This document shows, piece after piece, positions 16,916 through 26,708 of a DNA stretch of 64,000 nucleotides. Each line of letters begins with the position of its first letter. Position 1 is the first letter of the stretch. Source of the DNA: Rhizobium sp. Q54 (GTDB taxonomy: Bacteria > Pseudomonadota > Alphaproteobacteria > Micropepsales > Micropepsaceae). The stretch spans positions 1-64,000 of the forward strand of contig CAMCWK010000009.1 in the NCBI GenBank assembly GCA_945882615.1, written 5' to 3'. Under the pieces are notes generated by a model, which saw only the letters and a list, made by a program, of their open reading frames with translations, made no database searches and was not told where the DNA came from. The translations under genes and the position numbers were made by a program.

Positions 16916-17917
16916 ATGCAGATCGGAATAGTCGGACTGGGCCGCATGGGGGCCAATATCGCCCGCCGGCTGATGAAGAACGGCCACGCCGTGGTTGGCT
17001 ATGACGCCAGTCCCGCGGCCGTAAAGGGCCTGGAAGGGGCGAGCGGGGCCAGTTCGCTGGAAGATGTGGTTGCGAAGCTGACGAGCCCTCGCACCGTCTG
17101 GGTGATGCTGCCGTCCGGCAAGATCACCGAGGAAACCATCGCCGCGCTGGGCGACCTCCTGTCCAAGGGCGACACCATCATTGACGGCGGCAACGCCTTC
17201 TTCAAAGACGATATCCGCCGCGCCAAGGCCTTGCGCGAACGCGGCATCGGTTATGTCGATGTCGGCACCTCGGGCGGGGTATGGGGGCTGGATCGCGGCT
17301 ATTGCATGATGATCGGCGGCGACAAGGCGATTGTGGAGCGCCTCGATCCCATCTTCAAGGCGCTGGCGCCCGGGGCGGGCGACATTGCCAGGACACCGGG
17401 CCGTGACAAGAATGATCCCCGCGTCACCGAAGGTTATATGCATGCGGGCCCGGCCGGCGCCGGCCATTTCGTCAAGATGGTTCACAATGGCATCGAATAC
17501 GGCTTGATGCAGGCCTATGCCGAAGGCTTCGACATCATGCGCGGCCGGGGCAGTGAGAAGCTGCCGGAAGACGAGCGTTTCGACATCAATGTCGCGGATG
17601 TTGCTGAAGTGTGGCGGCGTGGCAGCGTGGTGGCCTCATGGCTGCTGGATCTGACGGCGATCGCGCTGGCCAAATCGGAAAAGCTCGATGAGTTCAGCGG
17701 CAAGGTGGAAGACAGCGGCGAGGGCCGCTGGACTGTCCAGGCGGCGGTGGACGAAGCGGTGGCGGCCCCGGTGATCACGGCGGCGCTGTTCGCCCGTTTC
17801 CGGTCGCGCAGCGACAATAGCTTTGGCGAAAAGCTGCTGTCGGCGATGCGCAAGGAATTCGGCGGCCATATCGAAAGTGTGGTGCCGGAACGCAAGGCGA
17901 AGGATCAAGACAAATGA
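16916..17917 (+). CDS. gnd: 6-phosphogluconate dehydrogenase, decarboxylating (short GndA type)
   Basis: A 333-residue enzyme of the short class (about 300-335 residues, against 470 for the E. coli type). It oxidises 6-phosphogluconate to ribulose 5-phosphate and CO2. Motifs are [16 protein letters not shown] at the N-terminus, [31 protein letters not shown] and [19 protein letters not shown], which holds the catalytic Lys. Strand 2 ends in GYDASP with Asp where NADP enzymes usually have Asn-Arg, so NAD+ preference is likely (inference). The ATG at 16916 follows CTAGGAG. It starts the long pentose-phosphate/trehalose gene string and overlaps zwf by 4 bases. Confidence 0.93.
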   Translation: MQIGIVGLGRMGANIARRLMKNGHAVVGYDASPAAVKGLEGASGASSLEDVVAKLTSPRTVWVMLPSGKITEETIAALGDLLSKGDTIIDGGNAFFKDDIRRAKALRERGIGYVDVGTSGGVWGLDRGYCMMIGGDKAIVERLDPIFKALAPGAGDIARTPGRDKNDPRVTEGYMHAGPAGAGHFVKMVHNGIEYGLMQAYAEGFDIMRGRGSEKLPEDERFDINVADVAEVWRRGSVVASWLLDLTAIALAKSEKLDEFSGKVEDSGEGRWTVQAAVDEAVAAPVITAALFARFRSRSDNSFGEKLLSAMRKEFGGHIESVVPERKAKDQDK

Positions 17918-19440
17918 GCACCCAGTCGCATAATCCCCCGCCGCCACCCTGTGCCATCGTGATCTTTGGCGCCAATGGTGATCTGACCAAGCGCCTGATC
18001 GTGCCGGCGCTGTATAATCTGGCCCGCACCGGGCTGTTGCCGGAGCGCCTGACCCTGATCGGCGTGGACCATAACAAGAAGACCGATGCGGAGTGGCAGG
18101 GGGCGGTCAAGGAATTCCTGCTGGGCATTCTGAAGAAGAACGGCGAGGCGCTGGATGAAAAGCTCTGGGGCCAGGTCGCGCGCCGGATGATCTTTCTCAG
18201 CGGCGGCGATTTTGAAAAGACCGAGACCTATCAGCGCCTCTGCGAATGCCTCGAAGCCGAAGACAAGAAGGATAGTCTTGGCGGGAACGTGCTGTTTTAC
18301 ATGGCGGTTGCCGACCGCTTCTTCGCCACCATCGCCAAGATGCTGGGCGAGGCCGGGCTGGTCTCATCCGAAGCCAAAGGCTTTCGCCGCGTGATCGTGG
18401 AAAAGCCGTTCGGGCACGATCTGCACTCGGCCAAGGCGCTCAATGCCTGCCTGCTGAAATATCTCAAGGAAGAGCAGATCTACCGCATCGACCATTTTCT
18501 GGGAAAAGAGACGGTGCAGAACATCATGGCGCTTCGCTTCGCCAACGGATTGTTCGAGCCGATCTGGAACCGCGACCGCATCGACCACATCCAGATCACG
18601 GTGGCCGAAAGCATCGGCATCGAGGGGCGCGGCAATTTCTATGAGAAGACCGGCGCCCTGCGCGACATGGTGCCCAATCACCTCTTTCAGCTGGTCGCCA
18701 TGACGGCGATGGAGCCGCCGGTGAGCTTCGACGCCGAGGACATCCGCGCCAAGAAGGCGGAACTGTTCAAGGCCATGCCGACGCTCGCCGTGACCGACGT
18801 GGTGCGCGGCCAGTATGACGCCGGCACGGTACAGAGCGAGCAGGTGGTAGCCTATCGCCGCGAGCCCAATGTTGCGCCCGATTCCAATATCGAAACCTAT
18901 GTCGCCATGCGGCTGAAAATCGACAATTGGCGCTGGGCGGGCGTGCCTTTCTATCTGCGCACCGGCAAGCGATTGAACATCCGCTCCAGCGAGATCGCGA
19001 TCCGCTTCAAGCAGGCGCCTTTTGCCCTGTTCCGCAACACGCCGGTGGACGAGCTGGATGCCGACTGGCTGATCCTGCGTATTCAACCGGACGAAGGCAT
19101 CCGCCTGCGCTTCAACGCCAAACGACCCGGCCCGGCGATGACGCTGGAAAGTGTCTCGATGCGCTTCAACTACAAAGACTATTTCCACCAGGCGCCGGCG
19201 GTCGGCTACGAAACGCTGATCTATGACTGCTTGACGGGTGACGCTACCTTGTTCCAGCGCGCCGACCAGGTGGAAGCCGCCTGGGCGCTGGTCGAACCGG
19301 TGCTCAAGGGCTGGGCCCACACCACGCCGCGCCATTTTCCCAACTATGCGGCGGGCACCGAAGGGCCCAGCGCGGCCAACGACCTCCTGGCCAAGGACGG
19401 CCGCTCCTGGCGCGACATCCGCATCCTGGGTGGCAAATGA
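17914..19440 (+). CDS. zwf: Glucose-6-phosphate 1-dehydrogenase
   Basis: A 508-residue enzyme that oxidises glucose 6-phosphate to 6-phosphogluconolactone. The N-terminal cofactor motif is [11 protein letters not shown] (~residues 12-22), the substrate site is [13 protein letters not shown] with the catalytic His and Lys, and [20 protein letters not shown] and [14 protein letters not shown] are conserved. The length is typical. The start overlaps the gnd stop (ATGA), and its stop overlaps the pgl start the same way, so the three oxidative pentose phosphate genes are translationally coupled. Confidence 0.97.
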   Translation: MSTQSHNPPPPPCAIVIFGANGDLTKRLIVPALYNLARTGLLPERLTLIGVDHNKKTDAEWQGAVKEFLLGILKKNGEALDEKLWGQVARRMIFLSGGDFEKTETYQRLCECLEAEDKKDSLGGNVLFYMAVADRFFATIAKMLGEAGLVSSEAKGFRRVIVEKPFGHDLHSAKALNACLLKYLKEEQIYRIDHFLGKETVQNIMALRFANGLFEPIWNRDRIDHIQITVAESIGIEGRGNFYEKTGALRDMVPNHLFQLVAMTAMEPPVSFDAEDIRAKKAELFKAMPTLAVTDVVRGQYDAGTVQSEQVVAYRREPNVAPDSNIETYVAMRLKIDNWRWAGVPFYLRTGKRLNIRSSEIAIRFKQAPFALFRNTPVDELDADWLILRIQPDEGIRLRFNAKRPGPAMTLESVSMRFNYKDYFHQAPAVGYETLIYDCLTGDATLFQRADQVEAAWALVEPVLKGWAHTTPRHFPNYAAGTEGPSAANDLLAKDGRSWRDIRILGGK

Positions 19441-20177
19441 GTGACCGGTCTGACAATCGGATCGCCGGCACGATGGAAGTGATGAAGGATGCACACGCGC
19501 TGGCGGCGCGGGCCGCGCAGATCATCGGCGGCCGGGTGCAAACGGCGAAAGCGCCGTACCGGGTGGTGCTGTCGGGTGGTTCGACCCCGCGCGCCGCCTA
19601 TCAGTTGCTCGCAGCCGCGGATGTGGACTGGAGCTGCGCCGAACTTTTCTTCAGCGACGAGCGGTTCGTGCCGCCGGACCACAAGGATTCCAATTACCGC
19701 ATGGTGCGCGAGAGCTTGCTGGCCTCCGGCACCGTCAACCCGCGCAAGCTGTTCGCCGTTCCCACCGATGGAAGTCTCCAAAGCGCCGCCGACCGCTATG
19801 AAGAGGCGTTGCGCCAGCAGTATGGCGCCGGCACGTTGGAAGCGGGCGTGCCGCTGTTTCATCTGACACTGCTGGGCCTGGGCGATGACGGCCATACCGC
19901 CTCGCTGCTGCCGGGCCAGCCGGTTCTGGAAGAACGCACCCGCTGGACGGCGGCGGTGCCGCAAGGGCGCGGCGAGCCGCGCGTCACCCTTACCTATCCA
20001 GCGCTGGAAGCCAGCGCACTGGTCATTTTCCTGGTTTCGGGCGCGGCCAAGCGCGACGCGCTGGCCCAGGCGCGCGGCGGCGCGCTGCCCGCGGGCGCCC
20101 TCAAGCCGCAGGGCGAGGTGTTGTGGCTGGTGGATGAAGCCGCCAGCGGCGCGCAAGATCAAGGCTACGGATTCTGA
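19437..20177 (+). CDS. pgl: 6-phosphogluconolactonase
   Basis: A 246-residue DevB-type lactonase that hydrolyses 6-phosphogluconolactone. Family marks are VVLSGGSTPRAAYQLLA, FFSDERFVPPDHKDSNYRM and LLGLGDDGHTASLLPG, in the usual order. The start overlaps the zwf stop and its stop shares one base with the next ATG. The order gnd-zwf-pgl places all three steps from glucose 6-phosphate to ribulose 5-phosphate in one transcript. Confidence 0.95.
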   Translation: MSDRSDNRIAGTMEVMKDAHALAARAAQIIGGRVQTAKAPYRVVLSGGSTPRAAYQLLAAADVDWSCAELFFSDERFVPPDHKDSNYRMVRESLLASGTVNPRKLFAVPTDGSLQSAADRYEEALRQQYGAGTLEAGVPLFHLTLLGLGDDGHTASLLPGQPVLEERTRWTAAVPQGRGEPRVTLTYPALEASALVIFLVSGAAKRDALAQARGGALPAGALKPQGEVLWLVDEAASGAQDQGYGF

Positions 20178-21979
20178 TGCCCGGACGGATCGAAGATTAC
20201 GCCATGATCGGGGATTGCCGCACGGCGGCGATCGTCTGCAAGAACGGCTCGATCGATTGGCTGTGCTTGCCGCGCTTCGATTCGTCCGCCTGCTTTGCGG
20301 CACTGCTGGGCAACAAGGATAATGGCCGCTGGCTGATTGCGCCGACGGCAAAGAAATTCAAGACGACACGGCGCTATCGCGGCGACAGCCTGATCCTGGA
20401 AACCATCTTCGTGACGCGCACCGGCAAAGTAATGGTGGTGGATTTCATGCCGCCGGGCACACCTGACAGCTGCATTGTGCGTCATGTTCAGTGTCTGGAA
20501 GGGCATGTGGACATGCGCACAGAACTGGTGATCCGTTTCGATTACGGCGCAACCATCCCCTGGGTATCCCGCCGCGATCGCCGCACCCTGACGGCGGTGG
20601 CGGGGCCGCATCTGCTGACGTTCCGTACCCGCGCGATGATACATGGCGAGGACATGCATTCGGTCGCCAATTTCACGCTGCGAAAGGGCGAAGCGATGCC
20701 CTTCGTGCTGGCCTATGGCGAATCTTTCAAGCCGATACCGTCCAGCATTGACGCCGTCATTGCCATGGATGAGACGGAACTTTTTTGGCGCAAATGGTCT
20801 GATGCCTGCAAGATCAAGGGCAAGTGGCGAACGGCCATCATGCGCTCGCTGCTGACGCTCAAGGGGCTCAGCTATGCGCCGACGGGCGGCATTGTCGCCG
20901 CGGTGACAACCTCCCTGCCGGAAAAGATCGGCGGCACCCGAAATTGGGACTATCGCTATTGCTGGCTGCGCGACGCCACCTTCACCCTGCTGGCCTTCCT
21001 CAATGCGGGTCATACCGAAGAGGCTACGGCATGGGAGCAGTGGCTGATGCGGGTGATCGCCGGTGCCCCGGATCAGTTGCAGACGATGTACAACGTGCTG
21101 GGCGAAAAGCGGCTGGATGAGGTGGAGCTTGCGCATCTGTCCGGCTTTGAAGCATCGCGTCCGGTGCGCATTGGCAATGCTGCCTATACCCAGCTCCAGC
21201 TTGATATTTATGGCGAAGTCGCCGATGTGCTGGCCCATGCGCGGCGCGGCGGGCTGTCGCTGGACCCGCGCGCCCTTGAGCTGCGGGGGGTCTTTATGGA
21301 GCACCTTGAAAAGAGCTGGTCGCTGCCGGATGAAGGCATCTGGGAAATACGTGGAGACCGCCAGCACTTTGTTCATTCCAAGGTGATGACCTGGGTGGCG
21401 TTTGACCGCGCCGCGCGATCCCCCGACGCGACAGGGCGGCAGCGGGCGCACTGGAAGCGCATTGCGCAGAAAATACACAAGGATGTCTGCCGGCATGGCG
21501 TGGACAGGAAGCGCCGCTGTTTCGTGCAGGCTTACGGCTCCACAAACCTGGACGCCAGCCTGTTGCTGTTGCCGCTGGTGGGATTTCTTCCTGCTTCTGA
21601 TCCACGCATCAAAGCCACGGTGCGGGAGATTGAGAAACACCTGACCTTCAAAGGGTTGGTGGCGCGCTATAATACCAGCAGCGGGGTGGATGGCTTGCCG
21701 CCGGGCGAAGGCGCCTTTCTGGCCTGCAGCTTCTGGCTTGCGGACAATTACATCCTGATGGGGCAACGTACCAAGGCGGTGCGGTTGTTCGGAAAACTGC
21801 AGCGGCTGGCCAATGATGTGGGTCTGTATGCCGAAGAGTATGATCCGCGGGAAAAACGCATGCTGGGCAATTTTCCACAGGCATTTTCCCATGTTGCCTT
21901 GATCAACACGGCATTGAGCCTGATGGCGGACGGGGAAAAACGCAAACAGGAGCGCAGGCATGCCCACCGCAAAAGCTGA
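20177..21979 (+). CDS. Glycoside hydrolase family 15 protein (trehalase/glucoamylase-like), first copy
   Basis: A 600-residue GH15 enzyme. The N-terminal beta-sandwich starts IEDYAMIGDCRTAAIV...GSIDWLCLPRFDS, typical of bacterial GH15. The (alpha/alpha)6 barrel has TRNWDYRYCWLRDATF, a probable general-acid Glu in EGIWEIRGDRQHFVHSK, and a probable base Glu in YAEEYDPREKRMLGNFPQAFSH. No signal peptide is seen, so it is cytoplasmic. Cytoplasmic bacterial GH15 proteins include trehalases; with otsA and otsB nearby, trehalose is the likeliest substrate, though alpha-glucan cannot be excluded. The ATG shares a base with the pgl stop, and the 3' end overlaps the ROK kinase gene by 20 bases. Confidence 0.88.
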   Translation: MPGRIEDYAMIGDCRTAAIVCKNGSIDWLCLPRFDSSACFAALLGNKDNGRWLIAPTAKKFKTTRRYRGDSLILETIFVTRTGKVMVVDFMPPGTPDSCIVRHVQCLEGHVDMRTELVIRFDYGATIPWVSRRDRRTLTAVAGPHLLTFRTRAMIHGEDMHSVANFTLRKGEAMPFVLAYGESFKPIPSSIDAVIAMDETELFWRKWSDACKIKGKWRTAIMRSLLTLKGLSYAPTGGIVAAVTTSLPEKIGGTRNWDYRYCWLRDATFTLLAFLNAGHTEEATAWEQWLMRVIAGAPDQLQTMYNVLGEKRLDEVELAHLSGFEASRPVRIGNAAYTQLQLDIYGEVADVLAHARRGGLSLDPRALELRGVFMEHLEKSWSLPDEGIWEIRGDRQHFVHSKVMTWVAFDRAARSPDATGRQRAHWKRIAQKIHKDVCRHGVDRKRRCFVQAYGSTNLDASLLLLPLVGFLPASDPRIKATVREIEKHLTFKGLVARYNTSSGVDGLPPGEGAFLACSFWLADNYILMGQRTKAVRLFGKLQRLANDVGLYAEEYDPREKRMLGNFPQAFSHVALINTALSLMADGEKRKQERRHAHRKS

Positions 21980-22676
21980 GCGCATCCTTTGCATCGATAT
22001 CGGTGCCAGCGGACTGAAGGCGGCCATTGTCGGCCGCACCGGAAAATTTCTCAAAGACCGGGTGCGCGTCAAGACGCCAGTCGAGCGTGCGCCGCGACAG
22101 GTCGTGCCGTTGCTGATCGAGTTGGTCCGGCCGCTGGGCAGGTTCGATCACGTCACCATCGGGTTTCCCGGCATGGTCAAGGCGGGAAAGGTGGTGACGG
22201 CGCCAAACTTCGGCACGCAGGACTGGGCGAATTTTCCGCTGGCGGCGGTGATGCGCAAGAAGCTGAAGAAGCCGGTCAAGCTGCTGAACGATGCCGATGT
22301 CCAGGGCCTGGCGGTCATCAAGGGCAGGGGGCTCGAGCTGGTTTGCACGCTGGGCACGGGTTTTGGTACCGCCTGGTTTCGCGACGGCACTTTGATGCCG
22401 CATATGGACCTGGCGCATCTCACCTTGCAGCGGAAGAATGATTTCGACGTCCTGGTGGGCGACAGGACACGCCGCAAGATCGGCAACCGTCGCTGGGCCA
22501 AGCGCATCAAAAAGCTGATCGGCGTGCTGGACACCGTGTTCAATTATGACCATCTCTATCTGGGTGGCGGCAACTCGCGCTGGGTCGATTTCAAGCTGCC
22601 ACGCAATGTGACCATCGTTGACAATGATGCGGGAATGGAGGGCGGTGCGTTTGCCTGGACGCGTCACACGACCTGA
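21960..22676 (+). CDS. ppgK: ROK-family kinase, polyphosphate-glucokinase-like
   Basis: A 238-residue sugar kinase. The phosphate-1 motif is LCIDIGASGLKAAIV (~residues 10-24), catalytic Asp is in LLNDADVQGLA, and the phosphate-2 loop is TLGTGFGTAWFRDG followed by P-H-M-D-L-A-H. The zinc motif of classical ROK repressors and kinases is absent. Size and these motifs fit polyphosphate/ATP glucokinase (PpgK). It would phosphorylate glucose released by the GH15 enzymes to glucose 6-phosphate, the Zwf substrate made in the same operon. The start overlaps the upstream GH15 gene by 20 bases. Confidence 0.78.
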   Translation: MPTAKAERILCIDIGASGLKAAIVGRTGKFLKDRVRVKTPVERAPRQVVPLLIELVRPLGRFDHVTIGFPGMVKAGKVVTAPNFGTQDWANFPLAAVMRKKLKKPVKLLNDADVQGLAVIKGRGLELVCTLGTGFGTAWFRDGTLMPHMDLAHLTLQRKNDFDVLVGDRTRRKIGNRRWAKRIKKLIGVLDTVFNYDHLYLGGGNSRWVDFKLPRNVTIVDNDAGMEGGAFAWTRHTT

Positions 22677-22685
22677 AAAACACAA

Positions 22686-22775
22686 CCTCGCACGAGGGAA
22701 CCCATTGATGGGTTCAAGCGTTTCGATCCCATTGGATCGAAGCCCATTTCAATTTTTGCCTTAAAAATTGCGGGC
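22686..22775 (+). promoter_or_regulatory. Array of four consecutive hairpins between ppgK and otsB
   Basis: Four back-to-back inverted repeats: CCTCG/CGAGG (22686-22697), GAACCCAT/ATGGGTTC (22698-22715), TTCGATCC/GGATCGAA (22722-22741) and CAATTTTT/AAAAATTG (22750-22770), the last enclosed by GCCC/GGGC (22742-22775). This is the only gap in an otherwise overlapping gene string. It could be an attenuator, RNA-processing site or partial terminator separating the kinase from the trehalose synthesis genes. Confidence 0.6.
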
Positions 22776-22794
22776 CACAACGACGGAAGCGTAG

Positions 22795-23523
22795 ATGATG
22801 CCGCCGGTCAGTGGAAACACGGCTCTTTTGCTCGATATTGATGGCACCTTGCTGGATTTGGCGCGTACGCCCGACCGGGTCAGGGTCCCGGGCGAATTGT
22901 TGCGGGCTCTGGAAAAGCTCACCCATCAGCTGCACGGCGCGCTGGCCTTTGTCAGCGGTCGCTCGCTGGAAAGCATCGACACGCTGTTCGCGCCATTCCG
23001 ACCGGCGGCCATCGGCGCGCATGGCGGTGAAATTCGTGGCGTGCAAGGCGATGTCACCCGCATCGCGCCTTTGCCAGATTCCATCCGCGAAATCTTTACC
23101 GGCCTGGCCGGGCATGTTCCCGGCCTGCTGCTTGAGGACAAGAAATGCGCCATGGCACTGCATTATCGTCTGGCGCCGGAGGCCAGACAGGTTCTGATGT
23201 CCGCGATGGAAAAGCACGCCAAGCTCTTTGAAGCGGAAAAAGTGCGTATCCTCGACGGCAAGGCGGTAATCGAGGTGCAGCAACTGGGTATCGACAAGGG
23301 CTCGGCTGTCCTCAAGCTGGCACGGCAAAAGCCGTTCAAGGGCCGCACTGTTCTGTTCGGCGGTGACGACACCACCGACCTGGACGTGTTTCGCATCCTG
23401 CCGCGGCTGGGCGGGCGCGGTTTTTCGGTTGGCCGGCGTTTTCCCGGCGCCGAGCATGTCTTCGAGACGCCCCGCGCGGTGCGCCAATGGCTGGCCCGCC
23501 TGGCCGAAGGCGGTGTGCGATGA
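22795..23523 (+). CDS. otsB: Trehalose-6-phosphate phosphatase
   Basis: A 242-residue HAD-superfamily phosphatase that releases trehalose from trehalose 6-phosphate. HAD motif I is LLLDIDGTLLDLA (nucleophile and acid Asp, ~residues 13-17), motif II is FVSGRS, GAHGGEIRG is the cap-region signature of OtsB, and motif IV is FGGDDTTDLDVFR. Length is normal. Two adjacent ATGs (22795 and 22798) are equally possible. Its stop overlaps the next GH15 start (ATGA). It lies just after the four-hairpin spacer. Confidence 0.93.
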   Translation: MMPPVSGNTALLLDIDGTLLDLARTPDRVRVPGELLRALEKLTHQLHGALAFVSGRSLESIDTLFAPFRPAAIGAHGGEIRGVQGDVTRIAPLPDSIREIFTGLAGHVPGLLLEDKKCAMALHYRLAPEARQVLMSAMEKHAKLFEAEKVRILDGKAVIEVQQLGIDKGSAVLKLARQKPFKGRTVLFGGDDTTDLDVFRILPRLGGRGFSVGRRFPGAEHVFETPRAVRQWLARLAEGGVR

Positions 23524-25307
23524 ACTGTCCCGCCGATCTGGCCATCATCGGCAACGGCAATATTGCCGCGCTGGTCAACGCCCGGGGGCAACTGGTGTGG
23601 TGGTGCTTCCCGCGTTTCGACAGCGATCCGGTGTTCAGCCGGCTGATCGCCGGCGACGAGGAAAAAGGCTTCGCCGATGTGGTGCTCGACCGGCAGGTGA
23701 ACTGCCAGTCCTCCTATGACCGCAACACCGCCATCGTGGTCACCGTCCTGACCGCCGAGGATGGATCGCAGGTCAGGATCACAGACTTCGCGCCCCGCCT
23801 GCGCAATTATGAACGCATGTTGCGCCCGCCGCAGCTGATGCGCATCATCGAGCCCATTGCCGGCCTGCCGCGCATTACCATCCGGGTGCGGCCCACACAG
23901 TTCTACGGCAACCCCATGAAGCGGCGGGTGGCGGGCTCCAGCCATGTGACCTATGGCGAGCCGGCCCTGATGCGGCTGACCACCGATGCGGCGCTGTCCT
24001 ATATTCAGCAGGAAACCCCGTTCGTCCTGACCCGGCCGGTGCATCTGGTGTTTGGTCCCGACGAGCCTTTCCAGGGCGACATTGCCACCACGGTGCGCGA
24101 TTTCCGTGCACGGACCTGTGAATATTGGCGCGAATGGGTGCGCCGGCTCTCCATTGCCTATGAGTGGCAGGAGGCATCGATCCGCGCCGCCATCACGCTG
24201 AAATTGTGCAGCTTCGAGGAAACCGGCGGCATTGTCGCGGCGCTCACCACTTCGCTGCCCGAGGCGCCGCATTCCGGGCGCAACTGGGACTATCGCTATT
24301 GCTGGCTGCGCGACGCCTATTTCGTGGTCAAGGCGCTGAACGCCATCGGCGCCACCCAGACCATGGAGCAGTATATCGCCTATATCCTGTCCATCGCCGG
24401 CAACGAGGACACGCTCAAGCCCTGTTACGGCATCGTGCCATCGGACGACCTGACCGAATGGATCGCACCCGACCTTAAGGGCTTTGAGGGCCATGGCCCG
24501 GTCCGGATCGGCAATGCCGCGGTGGATCAGGTTCAGCATGATGCCTATGGCAGCGTGATCCTGGCGGCGACGCCGATGTTCTTCGACAAGCGTTTGCCGG
24601 TGCCGGGCGACGAGCCGCTGTTCCGCCTGTTGGAAAAGATGGCGCAGCAATGCGCCAACCTGGCTCTGGAGCCCGATGCCGGTATCTGGGAATATCGTGG
24701 CCGCAAGCGGGTGCATACCCATAGCGGCGCCATGTGCTGGGCGGGCATCAGCCGCACCGCCGCCATCGCCGCAAGGCTGGGGCTGACTGATCGGATGCAT
24801 CACTGGCAGGGATTGGCCGATTCCATCGGCCAGGAATTGCTCAAGCGGGTGTGGAACGAGAAACGCCAGGCCTTTACCGCCGCCGAAGGCATCACCGACA
24901 TGGATGCCAGTGTGCTGCTGCTGCCCGAGCTGGGCCTGATCGATCCGAAGGATCCGCGGTTTGCATCCACGGTCGTCGCCATCGAGCAGGATCTGGTACG
25001 CGGCCGCCATGTGATGCGCTATGCGGCGGAGGATGATTTCGGCCTGCCGGAAACCGAATTCCTGGTCTGTCGCTTCTGGCTGATCGACGCGCTGGCGGCG
25101 CTGGGGCGGCGCGAAGAGGCGCGCGAGCGCTATCAGGACGCCCTCGCCCTGCGCAACAGCTATGGCTTGCTGGCCGAAGACATTCATCCGCAGACCGGCG
25201 CCTTGTGGGGCAATTTCCCCCAGACCTATTCGATGGCGGGTGTGATCCTCAGCGCCATGCGGCTGAGCCAGAGTTGGGAGGAGCGGTATTGGCGCGCATC
25301 TTCATAA
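23520..25307 (+). CDS. Glycoside hydrolase family 15 protein, second copy
   Basis: A 595-residue GH15 protein, diverged from the copy at 20177. The N-terminus has DLAIIGNGNIAALVNARGQL; the barrel has GRNWDYRYCWLRDAYF, EPDAGIWEYRGRKRVHTHSG with the likely acid Glu, and LLAEDIHPQTGALWGNFPQT with the likely base Glu. No signal peptide. GH15 genes wedged between otsB and otsA are, from memory, common in proteobacteria and often annotated as glucoamylase; a trehalase-like or glucan-hydrolysing role is plausible. It is coupled to otsB by ATGA and to otsA by a 19-base overlap. Confidence 0.88.
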   Translation: MNCPADLAIIGNGNIAALVNARGQLVWWCFPRFDSDPVFSRLIAGDEEKGFADVVLDRQVNCQSSYDRNTAIVVTVLTAEDGSQVRITDFAPRLRNYERMLRPPQLMRIIEPIAGLPRITIRVRPTQFYGNPMKRRVAGSSHVTYGEPALMRLTTDAALSYIQQETPFVLTRPVHLVFGPDEPFQGDIATTVRDFRARTCEYWREWVRRLSIAYEWQEASIRAAITLKLCSFEETGGIVAALTTSLPEAPHSGRNWDYRYCWLRDAYFVVKALNAIGATQTMEQYIAYILSIAGNEDTLKPCYGIVPSDDLTEWIAPDLKGFEGHGPVRIGNAAVDQVQHDAYGSVILAATPMFFDKRLPVPGDEPLFRLLEKMAQQCANLALEPDAGIWEYRGRKRVHTHSGAMCWAGISRTAAIAARLGLTDRMHHWQGLADSIGQELLKRVWNEKRQAFTAAEGITDMDASVLLLPELGLIDPKDPRFASTVVAIEQDLVRGRHVMRYAAEDDFGLPETEFLVCRFWLIDALAALGRREEARERYQDALALRNSYGLLAEDIHPQTGALWGNFPQTYSMAGVILSAMRLSQSWEERYWRASS

Positions 25308-26704
25308 TCTCCAACCGTGTCGCCATTCCCAAGGCGGGCATCCAGCCGGGCGGGCTGGAGGTGGTGCTGAAATCCACGCTGAAGAAGAATCCGTGTGTCT
25401 GGCTGGGCTGGAGCGGCGAGGTCAATGATACGCCGCGTACGCACACCATCAAGAAAGGCAGGAACAGCTATATCGTGCTGGACCTGCGCACCGAGGATTT
25501 CGAGGAGTATTACAACGGCTTCGCCAACCGCGTGTTATGGCCGATTTTTCATTATCGCATCGACCTGGCGGAGTTTTCGCGCCGCGACCTGTCCGGCTAT
25601 CGGCGCGTCAACGAGCAGTTCGCCGACGAATTGGCCAAGGTGCTCAAGCCCGACGACATTATCTGGGTGCATGACTATCACCTGATCCCGCTGGCGCAGG
25701 CATTGCAGTCCCGGGGGCTGAACAACCGCATCGGCTTTTTCCTGCACATTCCGCTACCGCCGCCGGAAATCCTCACGGCGATGCCCCATCACGACACGCT
25801 GATCCCGGCACTGGGCGCCTATGACCTTGTGGGCTTTCAGACCGACGGCGACGCGGCCAATTTCGCGCGCTACCTGGCCAAGGAGCTGGGCACCGGGTCC
25901 CATATGTCGCTGACACTGGGCAGCGGCAGGCGGGCCATGCGCCTTGGGACGTTCCCGGTCGGAATCGAAACCCGGCAGTTCACCCGCCTTGCCGGCCGGT
26001 CCGTGCGCACGAAGTTCGTCCGCAAGGTAATCAATTCCATTCCCGGAAAACTGATCATCGGCGTCGATCGCCTGGATTATTCCAAGGGTATTGCGCAGCG
26101 GATGGAAGGCTATGAGCGGTTTCTGCTGGGCCATCCGGAATGGCTTGGCAAGGTCACCTATCTGCAAATTACGCCAAAAAGCCGAAGCCAGATCAAAGAG
26201 TATGCCGAGATGGAACAGGCGGTCAGTTCCGCCGCCGGCCGGATCAACGGCGCTTTCAGTGAAGCGGCCTGGACTCCGGTGCGCTACGTCAACCGCCCCT
26301 ACAGCCGCACGGCGCTGGCGGGCTTGTACCGCGCGTCCCGTGTCGGATTGGTGACGCCGATGCGCGACGGCATGAATCTGGTGGCCAAGGAATATGTCGC
26401 CGCCCAGGATCCGGACGATCCGGGCGTGTTGATCCTGTCACGCTTTGCCGGCGCCGCGGATGAGTTTCGCGCCGCGCTCCTGGTCAACCCCTACGACCCC
26501 GATGCGGTGGGCGCAGCCATCGGCCGCGCCATGGCAATGCCCCAGGATGAGCGCAAGCAGCGTCACGCCGAACTCTATGCCAGCTTGCTGCGCAACGACA
26601 TTTCGGATTGGGGCGATCGCTTCCTCGCCGCTCTGGCAGGTCCTCAAAAAGGGCGATCGTCGCGGACGGTTCAGGATCTGAGCGATTTTATCACGCCGTC
26701 CTGA
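25289..26704 (+). CDS. otsA: Trehalose-6-phosphate synthase
   Basis: A 471-residue GT20 enzyme joining UDP-glucose (or another NDP-glucose) and glucose 6-phosphate to trehalose 6-phosphate. Motifs are IISNRVAIP, the Gly-Gly donor loop in [49 protein letters not shown] with the phosphate-binding Arg/Lys, and [16 protein letters not shown]. The start is taken as TTG at 25289: GGAGGAGC lies 5-12 bases upstream, the fold begins at once (ARIFIISNR), and no in-frame ATG is placed sensibly. It ends the operon and converges on DUF423. Confidence 0.93.
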   Translation: MARIFIISNRVAIPKAGIQPGGLEVVLKSTLKKNPCVWLGWSGEVNDTPRTHTIKKGRNSYIVLDLRTEDFEEYYNGFANRVLWPIFHYRIDLAEFSRRDLSGYRRVNEQFADELAKVLKPDDIIWVHDYHLIPLAQALQSRGLNNRIGFFLHIPLPPPEILTAMPHHDTLIPALGAYDLVGFQTDGDAANFARYLAKELGTGSHMSLTLGSGRRAMRLGTFPVGIETRQFTRLAGRSVRTKFVRKVINSIPGKLIIGVDRLDYSKGIAQRMEGYERFLLGHPEWLGKVTYLQITPKSRSQIKEYAEMEQAVSSAAGRINGAFSEAAWTPVRYVNRPYSRTALAGLYRASRVGLVTPMRDGMNLVAKEYVAAQDPDDPGVLILSRFAGAADEFRAALLVNPYDPDAVGAAIGRAMAMPQDERKQRHAELYASLLRNDISDWGDRFLAALAGPQKGRSSRTVQDLSDFITPS

Positions 26705-26708
26705 CGGC

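Noticed and set aside
20165-22072. Minus-strand open frame of 635 codons
   Set aside because: Antisense to the GH15 and ppgK genes, which carry catalytic motifs and operon overlaps.
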